64,000 nt of DNA from Cycas panzhihuaensis (taxonomy: Eukaryota > Cycadophyta), in contig CM041465.1 in NCBI GenBank assembly GCA_023213395.1, positions 20,832,001-20,896,000 of the forward strand, read 5' to 3'. Below, in pieces: positions 23,876-34,908 of the stretch. The notes under the pieces are model-generated. The model did not search any database. It was not told where the DNA came from and was given only the letters and a program-made list of their open reading frames with translations. The position numbers and the translations under genes are program-made. The first letter of the stretch is position 1, and every line of letters begins with the position of its first letter.

Positions 23876-24218
23876 TCGCCTCGCGCAGAGCCTCACCGCT
23901 TCTAAGCGTAGTATGATGGCGACTGCTGCCAATCAAGAAACATGAGTAGCACATGCATATATATATATAAGAGCAATCAAGAGCAAGACGTGATCCAAGG
24001 GTGTAGGCAAGTGTCGCGGGCGAACGCGTGGACAAGGGAGACAGAGACGAGGACAACGTAGGGTCGCCACGCCGCCCAGCATCGACCGCAACCAGAATAA
24101 GCAAGTGAAAGGTGCCCCGCTGTCAAGTGCAACGTGAAATGAGAGGCATCCAAAGAAAGTAAAACAAGTACACCGACCGACAACAACCGTAAACTTGGGC
24201 ACGGGCCGCCAGCAAGTC
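23876..24218. other. 3' untranslated stretch of N unit 2
   Basis: Colinear with 8689-9038, including the short (AT)n run near 23958. No gene is seen. Confidence 0.55.
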
Positions 24219-24619
24219 TCGTGGGCGATCATCAAGGAGAGGAAGGCGACGTCAAGGATGAGGCGACAGGTCACACCAAGATTGAGGTGCCTCGATATGT
24301 CAATATCCGCTGATGAGAAACGAGCCAGAAGGGACCTGGCGGCGGACGCGAGGGTTCTCAGGTGAGGGCACCGCACCTGGTAAACCTGGGTGAGATGGGA
24401 CACCACGACCTGAGAATCGCAAAACAACACAATGGAACCGCGATGAAAGCGAAGAGCATCAAGAGGGCCTCAATAACGGCCGTACTCCGCTATTGGTGGC
24501 CTCAGAAGAAAGACCCCGAGCGCAGTAGTCGTGGTCCGGAGGGGCTACGAGAATCCATGCACGCCATGAGGGTCCGGGTTGCCGCGATCCGCTTATCCAG
24601 TGAAAATAAGGAGAGACAT
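24219..24619 (-). pseudogene. Stand-alone RNase HI (aRNH) of N unit 2
   Basis: Starts at the ATG at 24619. It keeps LFCDSQVVVSHLTQVYQVRCPHLRTLASAARSLLARFSSADI around 24290-24430. Small deletions break the frame at both ends, and the stop seen in unit 1 is altered. It is a decayed or mis-sequenced version of 9039-9461. Confidence 0.82.
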
Positions 24620-25140
24620 GACCGGATGCTAAGCTTTAGTAATAAAACACCAATAGAAATAAAAGCAACACGTAGACTGAATAACAAACGCCAAGCGGGC
24701 CGCCAAGGGTAGGAGGACCTAGCAATGAGGCTACCCGAGAGCGAGAGCAAGTCATCGTATGGCGGGCCGGGAGTGAGCAAGACTGCGCCCGAGTCCCCAA
24801 AAGTTGCTTCGGGAGGCAAAACATGCCCCTGACGGAGGAGCATTTCCTTGGGGGCCCCGGAGCGAAAAAGGGTCACAATGAGTCCAGTCCAGAACGGCGA
24901 AACGAGCCAAACGAGTATAAACTCGGGCACGCACGGGAGCAACACGCAAAACGATGCAACACGGGCCCTCCAAAAAGCACAAACATGAAGCGCCATAAAT
25001 GCCTTCGCAAGGGGAAGCAAGAAGGGTGTCCATGGAGCACAATGGGCGACAGGGCGAGAAGGGAAAGGTGACCAGCGCGACGAGACGGTCCCAACGATCG
25101 CCACGGCCAAAACTAAGAAGTGCTCACCAGGGCCCCCACC
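24620..25140. promoter_or_regulatory. aRNH-PMD divergent intergenic region, unit 2
   Basis: Colinear with 9462-9986. No gene of its own is seen. Confidence 0.5.
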
Positions 25141-25149
25141 TATATAAGG
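25141..25149 (+). promoter_or_regulatory. TATA box of antisense PMD gene, unit 2
   Basis: TATATAAGG, about 155 bases before the ATG at 25303, as in the other copies. Confidence 0.68.
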
Positions 25150-25302
25150 AAAATCAATGAAAACCGGATTCATTTTCACCGCCTCGCATTTAAACTAGAG
25201 CCTTTTCCTTACGACGCGGAGCGCTACCCGATTTCAGAGGCACGCCGAGGATGATCCGACCGTCGGATTCGAGCGAGGGACAAGCCACGATCCCGAGACA
25301 CT

Positions 25303-27590
25303 ATGGCGATCACGACCGATCCAAAGGAGTGGATCCAACGATATCCTAGGCGCTTCAAGGCTCAAAGTTTATTGCTTTTAAATTAATTTTAATGCATTTT
25401 GCGCCTTATGGGCGATTAGAGGCCCCTGAGTCCAAAACGGACCGAAAGAGGCGGGACCGGCATTAGGCCTCGTCCTTGGTTCTACTGGGGTCCACCACAA
25501 AAAACTTTGATTTTCTGGGCCAAAAACCCTCTTTTCAGAGGGTCCGGCCAGATCATGCAAGAAGATTGCAGATCGCGATCTTGGCCGCGGATCGCAGCAG
25601 ACGGGAATCGCCAAGGGCTCGCCTCAAACTTAGCTGCCGCTAAGTTTAGGCTAGACGCAGTGTAAAGTTGTGAATAAAGAACGGAGCCCCCAAAAGGCTC
25701 CCAAACTCGTAAAAATAACCGGGAGACAATAGAGCCTAGTGACCGCTAGGAGACTAACTTCACCGATTTTCACCGGTCATAGTGCTATCATGCAGGATAA
25801 TCATGAGAATGCTCAAGATGCCCATCTTGAGTTGGATGGAGATGTCGACCGAGGAGGACAAGGGGCCTCAAGAGATGCACTGATAAGGCCCTCAAGACCC
25901 CCAACAGACGGATCGAGACTCCTAGGGACATAGTGTCGACCGGGATGAGGAGGCACGATTCCACTTACCGCAGATTGAGACGCCACCATTACTCCAGAGG
26001 ACGCCGACGGATCCCGGGAGTGCCGGCGACCGAGACCCGTGAGGTCGAGGACGCCGCCAAGACCGAGGCAAAGACACACCTGAGGCGCCTGGGCCTCACT
26101 TGGGAACCAGATGGCAATGAGGGGAGCTCCTCCGCATACCCCTGCTGTGATTCCTGCGAGGAAACTTATTTTACTATGCATTCTGCTCCCATCTCCCGAA
26201 ATGTAACTACTGCAGAGATCCCGGAGGATGGTGGACGCAGACGGTGAGGCCTACGAGAGGATGGATTGGGCGACTTAGGCGGCGAACCTCGCCGCTCAAC
26301 CAGATGCTATCGAGGTCGTGCGTAGGAGGACTCATACAAAGACGCTGTCGCAGTTCGGTTTTTGATCATTTTACAAGCGGGCACCAAGCAGGGGACCGCT
26401 CCCCATATCGAGGTGGGCCCCGGCGGTCCACTGTGTGGCGACGAGGTTCGAGGGACAGAGGACCACCTCATGTCCGCTTGGCTTGCCGACGCGACATCAC
26501 TGACCTCCTCACCCCGGCTGCATCACGTGGCGATCCGCACAGGCGTGAGGTGGGCGAGCGATGACCCAGCAGGAGGAGGAGGAGCCCCCATCGAGGACAG
26601 CGACGACGGGGACGATGACGGCGATGATGGGGAAGATGGGGCAGGCCCACCACACACTGTGGGACGCAGCAGACCATCCGGAGTCGCTGCAGGAGGGGCA
26701 GTCCATCAGAGTCATGGAGACGAGCAGAGCAGCAGGGACCAAGGCTGTGCCCGGATCGTGAGGAGCTCCGAGGGCGAGGGTAGAGCCACCCTCTAGAGAT
26801 GAGGCAGAGGCAGAGGACGTGCTCGAGGATGAGGCCCCAGAACAAGTGAGCTAGAGAGGAGGATGTCACCCGAGCAGAGGGACCGGCACAGAAAGCAGTG
26901 AGACCTAATCGCTTCCTTAGTCGCTTGACATCTGCATGTAGCTTTGATTTCGCTTTATACGACCGAGGGTACACACCGATACATGGCATGTTGCATCAAG
27001 GTGTAGCGAAGGTACAGAGGCTAGTCGAGGTCATGCGGTGAGAGAGTTGTTCCCTCGTTCACGCAGAGGGCAACCGCCCATCCAGTGCGTAAGATGCGCC
27101 AGATCGACAGTGAGCCTACATGCAAAGTGCTCACCCCACCGTGAGAGTACGAGACATCCGGGTTGCAGAGACCTGTGAGCACATGGCATCCCGGGCAAAG
27201 AATGAGAGCTCGACGCGACTGTGGGCGAGCGAGATGAGCTACGCGACAGAGCCGAGCTGCCAGAGGGGACACAGGATCGACTCACCTCGCTGGCCCCAGA
27301 GGAGCGCCTTAAGGCGCTTGAGGATAGGGCGAGAGTCGCCGAGGAGGGACTCCGAGGCGAGAGGGACCGCATCCGTGTCCGCTACGACCACCGGTGGCAG
27401 ATGGTCTCGAGGTCGAGCCGAGCCGACACACACACACACTACGGCCACGACTCGAGACGGCCTCGGACGAAGAGAGCGAGGCAGTCAGCCATGAGGCCTG
27501 TGAGGAGCCTCGCAGGATGTGGTCCCTGTGCGAGGGATCACACGCACTGTGGACCAACCCCGGATCGTGACAAAGCAGATAGGTGGGTAT
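25303..27590 (+). pseudogene. Antisense PMD gene, unit 2
   Basis: ATG at 25303. The intron 1 donor is mutated (CCAAAGGAGT) and the acceptor is near 25782. Exon 2 has ARFHLP (near 25955), then a Gly/Asp-rich stretch (SDDGDDDGDDGEDG, about 26600-26640). Intron 2 at 26898-27000 (GTGAGA...CATCAAG) matches those of unit 1 and E. Exon 3 gives the clearest coiled coil: RDELRDRAELPEG and LKALEDRARVAEEGLRGERD (27225-27370). Indels split the frame. The end is approximate. Confidence 0.66.
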
Positions 27591-27599
27591 GCACATGTA

Positions 27600-27890
27600 T
27601 AGATTTTGACGGAAAGCGGCCTGTGGGGTCATATGTAGGCTCACATGATTGTACCCCCTCGCAAGGATCCCAGCCTTCCCACATACACGATGTACTATGA
27701 CATTTTTGATATATATACATGGGGCGATTGAACCCCACTTTGACATGAAATGGCGGTATCATGTATGATAGAGGTAGCATGTATGGTTTATTTTGTAAAT
27801 GAATATTTTGTATGTTTGCAAATGTTTATATGTTGTAGATGCTTGTTGTAAATATTTTGTTATAATATGCATGTGTTTCCTTCCATGTAT
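27600..27890 (+). terminator. 3' end region of antisense PMD gene, unit 2
   Basis: The same AT-rich tract as 14160-14520, with GTAAATGAATATTTTGTATG-like elements that suit a plant poly(A) region. Confidence 0.45.
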
Positions 27891-28305
27891 GGTCAGATGT
27901 TCATCAGGCACACACATCCACCGTGAGCAGAGGTGATCGAGAGGTGTGAGGTTAGAAGATAGGGCGACATGCACGCCCATGTGGGAGCATAGCTAATATG
28001 CGAAGGAAACAACAAGCACCAAGGGGAGCAATGATATTCCCAGTCATTGCCCTAGTTGGAGGATGCCCAAGTAGGAGGACAAAGGTTCCCAAGAGCACAC
28101 GGAACGCGTTCCGCGGAGGAACCGTAAACCAAACCAAGAGAAATCCACCACCGCCATCCCACCCGCAGCTTGGGGAGAATGGAGACAGCTCAAAATGGTA
28201 GTTTAGGCTCATTTTGAGCAAGAATCTATCTTAAATCGCCATTCCACCCGTGGTTGGGAGGAATGGGAACAATTTAAAATGGTAGTTTAGGCTCGCTTTG
28301 TTACC
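27891..28305. other. Spacer before pol 3' end, unit 2
   Basis: Non-coding, with the doubled TGGTAGTTTAGGCTC motif at about 28195 and 28280, as in unit 1. Confidence 0.45.
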
Positions 28306-29535
28306 TGTGAGGAAATCACGCCAGAACTTCTTGAGGAATTTCCCATTGACCGCTTTTTCAAACTCCAAGCCGCCCAAGGTGGCGATCCTATATGCGCTGT
28401 TGCCGAGGCCGCCGAGAACGATTTAAGGGACCTACCCACTTGGGCCCGAATTTGGCCAAGCGATCGAGAGATATTCCAATTTGAGGACATGGTCCCTGTG
28501 ACACAAAGGACGAGTACACGAGGCGCTTATCGATGTCCTTTGAAGACGGGCCGAGGCAAGGTTCGCTCGTAAGCCGCTAAGCGCTTCTCATCTAGGGCTT
28601 CGAGGTCGAGGAGGCAAGCTCGCGACAGACTCTCATCGATGAGGCCTCAAGGAAACCCGAAGAGAAGGAATCTCCACTTCCAACGGGAGTATCGCTTCTG
28701 CCCGCACACTAACGAGAATGGGGTCATCCCAGAGCCGTCCTGACAGAGGTGCAGAAGCCCACTGTATGGCTAGGGAGTCGATGTGCCGCCTTTGAGACTG
28801 GGCAACGGTTGTCTTCAAAATGCCAATGAGCGCTTGGTTGAAAGACTCGATTTGCCCATTGGTTTGGGGTAATAAGGGACGACGCCTTATGCGAGATTTT
28901 GAACTTCTCACATAATTCGCCCATCTCCTTATTACAGAAGGGAGTTCCATTATCCGTGATTAGAATGTCTGGGATCCCAAAGCGACAGATAATGTGCTGG
29001 TAGACGAAGGTGGCTATCGCCTTGCTGTGGGTAGTGGATGGGGATTGCCTCCGCCCATTTAGTAAAGTACCTTGTGGCGCCGTAATAAATTTATGTTGCA
29101 GGGAAGATGGCGCGATATAGCCCCAATGAGGTCCAAACCCCACCGCGAGAAGGGCCACGAGACACGATAGGGTGTAACGCCTCGTAGGGTACGTGGGACA
29201 CGTTAGCGTGTTCCCCGACAACGCCGGCATCTAAGGGCACAGCATGGGCGCCCTTGAATAAGGACGCCAAGAGTAGCCCATACGGAGGATCCTTTGGGCC
29301 ATGGATTGGCCCCCAAAGTGGCCCCCACAAATGCCATGGTGGCACTCGCGAGTATTTGGTCCGCTTCATCGAGCGACGCAACAAGCGTAATCCCGCCAAA
29401 GATCTTCTTGTACAACACCCCGCCCACGAGGAGGTGTTGCCAGCAAGAGCGCCGGATGCGCCGACCCAACTTTATTGTTGGCTTCGGGCGATATTCCCGC
29501 TGAGTCAAATATCGCACTATAAAGTCGCATACCAC
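28306..29535 (-). pseudogene. Integrase of N unit 2
   Basis: FGIPDILITDNGTPFCNKEMGE (28930-29000) holds the second catalytic Asp with the usual TDNGT. The expected PQANGQVE around the catalytic Glu is shifted out of frame near 28860. The zinc-binding N-terminus is in pieces around 29290-29480. The C-terminal domain runs to about 28306. This is the better preserved integrase core of the two N units but is still frameshifted. Confidence 0.86.
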
Positions 29536-30142
29536 TCGCTATCGGCGAGTGGGTGAGGAAGAGCCTCGACGGGCCATAATGGACTCGTCCCGAAGGAGTC
29601 ATCAACAGAGCGCCGCCGCTGCTGGGAATAGCGGCGCCGGCCAACTGCTCCGCCACTACCATCCCCTTCTTTGACTTCCGTTAACGACCGCAAGTCGAAT
29701 TCTTGAAGCAGACGCCCAACGCCCCGCCCCACCACAACCGAACGGTGAGTAAGTAATGCAAGGATCGGATTGCACGATCACCTGGTCGATTGCCGAAAGG
29801 TGTAATGCCGAAATTTCTTGGTCGCGTGGACCAAGGAGAGGCATTCCTTTCTACGGAGGATAGTTCGATTCGGCAACGAGAGTGCTACCGATGAAGTAAT
29901 GGCCCTCCTTGCCCCGAATCATCCTCCGCGTGAGCATTGCGCCTGTGGACTCATCTTGCCGAGGTATAAAGGATGAAAGGCCTGTCAAGCGAGGAGGCGC
30001 CAACAGAGGGGCGAAATGAGTGCTTCCTCGAGCCCCACGAAGGCCTTTTGGGTCTTATCCCACCGCATAAAAGCGGCCCTTTCTTCAATAGGTTCGTAAG
30101 AGGCTTGGCGTTTATGGCAAAGTCTGCCAAGAAACGCCTCAA
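29535..30142 (-). pseudogene. Gypsy RNase H of N unit 2
   Basis: RPFILYTSAR (about 29955) and related pieces match E at 49704-50250. The connection to RT near 30142 reads MRRFLADFAINAKPLTNLLKKGPLL. Frameshifts break the domain. Confidence 0.82.
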
Positions 30143-30926
30143 GAAACCAAGCCTACCCAGGAACGATTTAATTTATCGTTGGGTCCTAGGAGGTGGCATG
30201 TCAAGGATCGCCTTGACCTTTTCCTCGGTCGACGGATTCCTTGTTGAGACACGAGGAAACCAAGAAGTTTGCCCGAGGTAACGCAGAAACACACACTTTA
30301 GCTGTTTAGGCTAACATGGTACTTACAGATCTTGCGAAGATGGCGTGAATCGAGGGGTGATGGGCTCAGTAGAGAGACCCATCATGTCGCCCATGAAGAC
30401 CTCCATCGTGTTGTTGATGAGGTCGTGAAAGATAAAATGCATGGCTCTCTCGACAGGTAGCCCCTCGCATTTTTAAGGCCAAAGGGCATTGCCTGTAGGC
30501 AAAGACGCCTCATGGCGTGGTGAAGGCCGCCTTATGACGGCCTTCGTGAGAGATTTGATCCGTTGTAGCCGAGAAGCCGCCCATCAAGGACATAACTTCA
30601 ACCCTACCGCATTTGGCCGATTATCCGTCGATGAAAGGGAGAGGAAAGTTGTCCTTAGGGCAAGCATTGTTTATGTCGCGAAAATCGACACAATACGGAT
30701 GGTCCCGCTCTTTTGGCAACGGGAACGATGTTCGATACCCACTTGGGGTAATCGATAGAGGAAATAAGCCCCGCCTCCAAAAGCTTCTCAACTTCCATCT
30801 TAACGGCAGCCGAAAGCTTTGGGTGAAGGGGACGCCGCTCGACGCACGGGCGCCAAGGCCGTGAAGGTCGTAAGGTTGTGCGTGACGATGGAGGGGCTGA
30901 TGCCCTTCATGTCCGAGTATTCCCAC
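30143..30926 (-). pseudogene. Reverse transcriptase of N unit 2
   Basis: HPYCVDFRDINNACPKDNFPLPFIDG (30621-30700) is open. The catalytic motif reads FMGD (30386-30397), so the first Asp of the DD pair is Gly here, against FMDD in unit 1. Upstream, LRSFWRRGLFPLSITPSGYRTSFPL matches E. Indels end the frame at 30621. Confidence 0.88.
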
Positions 30927-30959
30927 GCAAATACATCGCGGAATTCCTAGAACAGGAGG

Positions 30960-31800
30960 GTGTATTCCCTCACCTCGTCAGGGGTACACTCCGCTCCTAC
31001 CTTGATGACCCTCTCCGGAGCAAGGACTATGTCCGGGGTTGCCCCATGCACATGGCATTCCTCCTCGAAATGGAGGGGGCGAGATCAACCTAAGGGAGGA
31101 ACGGAGAGGGATTGGGTCACTAACGGGACCCAATCGCTAAGACCTTCCGTGGCCAAGCTTGTGGTGACCAGAGGCAAACCCCTGGAACCCGCTATGTTCC
31201 AAGAAGGTTCGCTGCCTTCAAGTAGTCCACCCATCGAGGACCCGACTTCAAAAGGCGAGGCGGCGATGGCGCGGAGCGATAGGGCCAGATGGCTCGAGAC
31301 CGCCCGCCATCCGCGAGAGGACTCAAGGAGAAACAGGAGGGGTTCCTCGTAAAAGCAAGAGGAAAACTCCCAACATCATCATCACCGCGGGAGTGATGGA
31401 ACTAAAAGCTCGGCATGAAGGTCAAGATGCGCAATGTCGTGACGGTGAAAGTGACCCCGCCACAACAAAAGGGGTTATAGGAGTACGCCCAGACTAGGAG
31501 GGTGCCCCGCACAAGCACGGAGGAGCGAAACCGATGAGGAAGGTTCTCCTCCTCACTATGGGACTCGCCGTCGCCAAACACGGCGAGGTACCCATACCGC
31601 CGACGCTAATAGGGCAAAACGCTGCCAACGCGGAGAGGAAGGCGTGGGACCTTCTTCTCAAGAGGGATCGGAATTCCAATAGAGCAAGTCGAGACATAGC
31701 TCAAGGGCGCTTGTTTCCCTTCAGATGCCCATGGCTTGCTCGGTGAAGCCTAGTCGGCTTGGCGAGCGATCGTCATGAGGACAACTTTCATTTGTCCATT
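30960..31800 (-). other. Protease-RT linker of N unit 2
   Basis: Colinear with 17538-18351. No domain is recognised. Confidence 0.5.
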
Positions 31801-32115
31801 ATGAACAAATTTGAGTTGCCCCACCGGTGGAACACACAGCCCCATTTGGTCGAGCCATGGTCGACCCGTAAGGTGTTGTAGTCGACATCGACATCGAGGA
31901 CGACGATGTCAAGAACGCACCGCCTTATCCTCGAGGGTAAGGGGTATCGTGACGCATCCCAAGGGAGTCTTCTGCATCACCATAACTCGACAACGCCATG
32001 GAACCAAGTTCCAAGGCGTAAACGCCAAGCTCTTGCATAACGCCGCAGGGCATGGCGCTGACGAAGAACCGCTGTTCACGACGGCCCTCCGCAACGCACC
32101 CGGAGTGTCGATCGT
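31801..32115 (-). pseudogene. Aspartic protease of N unit 2
   Basis: RRAVVNSGSS spans the active site, with Asn at 32074-32076 where Asp is expected, as in unit 1. A frameshift follows directly. Pieces of the flap and C-terminal part continue to about 31850. Confidence 0.78.
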
Positions 32116-32660
32116 GATGGTAAAAGGGAAGTTCCACCCGCTCCTTCCACCGGATGGGGAAGATCTCCGGGATCAAGGAGATCATGGGCTCACCGCTGGG
32201 GTCGCACTCAAGGCGTGAACGGATGCATCGCTCACCCGAGAGCTTCCAAGAGGAGTGCCTGCTGCCCGCAACTTCTCAAGACATCCATAATGGACATCCC
32301 GGCAGCCCACGGTGAGGAGCCTCGACTAAGGAGAAAGGCTTACCCTCCCCGTGGGTTGGGTAAGGGCTCTCCTAAAGTCGAATCGCCCGGGCGACGGAAT
32401 GGTCTTGGGAAGTGCGGGAATCTCCTGAGGAGTGGTCTCGGAGAAGGATCAAACCGCGAGGTAGACGCGAGGGACCCGCCGCCTCCTTCGTGGCTTGGGA
32501 CCGTTAACGCGTAGAGGGAGTGGTCTCAAGCATCCGGATCACCTTCTTTCCTTGTTACGGACCGCGGAGGTGACGGAGCGCCATGGCCGTGGATCGCGAA
32601 GGGAAGGTGACCTTTGGGCGCCTTCTTCCTCTACCACGCAAAGGGCCGGGATCGGGAGAC

Positions 32661-34646
32661 CTATCCCGATTCCTGCTGTTCCTTTGCTGGACATCGCGAC
32701 CCCGTGCCCCATGCTTGGGGAACGGGTTCTATGAACGGCCGATCGAGGTTAGCCTCGATGCTCGCCTGGGGACGAGTCGCGTGGATGCCGGGTGTCGCGG
32801 GTGCCGGGCCCCAGCAACGCCGCATCGTCATGGAAACACTCCCCGTGATTTTAACACCACCTCTTCTCAAGGGAGGTTCGATCCTCCTCGCTTGAGAAGG
32901 TTGGGCTACCCCTTTGGGGGCATCGCACGGGAGGTTTGGCCGGATGTGTTTATGAGAGGTAGGCGATGAAGGAGGTTGGAGTTTTAGCTCTTCATCGTGG
33001 CGCCGAACGAGCGAATGGCGGAGGTAAGCGGATCTAGGGTCCTCTCACGGTGAGAGGTGGTCCTAGCGGCCGTGAAGGTTTGGTTTCTTCACCGTAAGAG
33101 GCACCTCGCGGCGCTGCGAGGGCTCAGAGGTTTCTCGAGTCCCGCTGATCTCAATGGCCTCCAAAGCTAAACACCGTGATGGCGGTAGTCGCACGTGGTC
33201 GCCCCATCTTGAGGACCTCCACGCACCTCGTGATGAAGTGCATTGACAAATGTATCCTCTTCAACTCCTCGTGCAATGTGGCCTTGGTGGAATGAAGAAG
33301 GTCGTGAAAACGTCGCACAAAGTCACGATTCATCTCATCGTGACCTTGTTTGAGCGATGAAGCGCTTTCATTCCGCTTTCGAATGGACGGGCCACGCCAA
33401 AGTAGTTGACGAACTCATCCACTAGCCGGAATGAGGAAATCGAATGGGCGGTGAAGGTGGTAGAACCACTTGAGGGCGCCGCCCGCAAGGACCGCGGAAG
33501 AGCTTCATCAAGATATGGTCGTAGGCCCAATAGTCGATGCACGCCATGGAAAAGTCAAGACATGTTCTGTTGTCTTGCGACGAAGTCCCGCCAAATTTGG
33601 GGACTTCGGGAGGATGAGGCGCAAGTTAGTCCTCAACGCTAATAGACAAGGGCGCCGACCTATAGTCCACGAAAGGACGTGTCCTTGCTCGGGCTAAAGG
33701 ATCGACAATCGCCAAAGGCACGGACGGGTGTCGGTCCCATCCTCCTTGAGGAAACACCCTTGTGGGAAGGGGGTCCGCGGTAGATGTTCTGAAAGGAGGC
33801 GCTCTCAGGCCGACGCAGCAGCAGGAGTCGCTACCGACATTGGAAACAGAGGATGAGGGATCGTTTTGCCCATATGGGCCGCCTGTGGTGGCGTGACCCC
33901 ATATGGGTGCAACGTCCACCCATATGTGGAGGTGGCTTCCTTGCCCCGCCTAAGGTTGTGACGTAGCCCTGGGGCACGAAAGAGAAGGACCACCAACCGT
34001 TCGACGACGTAGGAGTGGGTCCTACATGGTCGGGCGACGGGCGGGCGCTAGTAGGGCCTCGAGGCCTACTAGGGAACGCGCGGCGCCACGCTCGGCAGGC
34101 ACGTGCGCTTGGTTTGAGCAAGGCATACTAACCCCGAGTTGAGGGAAAGATGCGCCGCCGGTCCCGAGGAAGTGGGACCACGACTAGATTCGCAGCGCAA
34201 CACTCGCCTTAGAGCCGGGTAGACACCAGATAGACGGTGTGTGCGCGCGACGATCAATCGCCATGGATGACGTGGGCATGGATGAGGAAGACGCCACGCT
34301 GCGTAGCATCTCCGCTAACCATCTAGGAGGCGGTTGGCGCGAATCGCCGAAAGTACTCGCCAAGCGCCGACCGCACGGGCGGAGGGGTATCCTCATAGCC
34401 ATATGAGGTCGGGACTTCGAAGTAGGGGACCTCAGGCGCCTCGTAAGGCTCGCCAAAGGGGTGGCGGGTCTCACGAGTAGCCGGATCTTCCGCCGCATGA
34501 GTGGAAGGCTCAAAATCTTCTGGGTGGAAATGGTCATCGGGGTAATAGATGGAATCCTCGCCTCACGGTGGATTCCGGACGGACGGGAACTCTTGAGTTC
34601 CCTCAAGTCATGGCATGGTAGGCCCAATCGGACGGTAACCTTCCAT
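32661..34646 (-). pseudogene. gag: gag of N unit 2
   Basis: Starts at 34646 (MEGYRP). The capsid-like core at 33151-33333 reads MNRDFVRRFHDLLHSTKATLHEELKRIHLS. The CxxH zinc site lies at about 32820-32870. The Gly/Pro-rich middle (33626-33996) corresponds to the E and O gag. Frameshifted throughout. Confidence 0.83.
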
Positions 34647-34890
34647 TGCCGAAACGGGCTCGACGATGGAATGAAACGCGACGATTGGTCTTCTAACAAC
34701 GGCAAACCCTCGCAAGCGGCCAGAGAACGCCGCATGCAACGCCCGCGAGCGTTAGAAAAAGCGAAAAGGAAAAGAAAGGAAAGCATCGCAAACCCGCTGG
34801 GGTTGCCCAACTCAAAACACAAAATGCGAGCCTACCTAAAGGCAAGAGCACCAACACGGCGGGAAGCGGATCTAGCTCCCTCACCGGTAG

Positions 34891-34908
34891 TCCCCAATAT
34901 GGTCGCCA
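34891..34908 (-). promoter_or_regulatory. Primer binding site of N unit 2
   Basis: TGGCGACCATATTGGGGA on the minus strand next to LTR C, the most intact version in element N. Confidence 0.75.
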
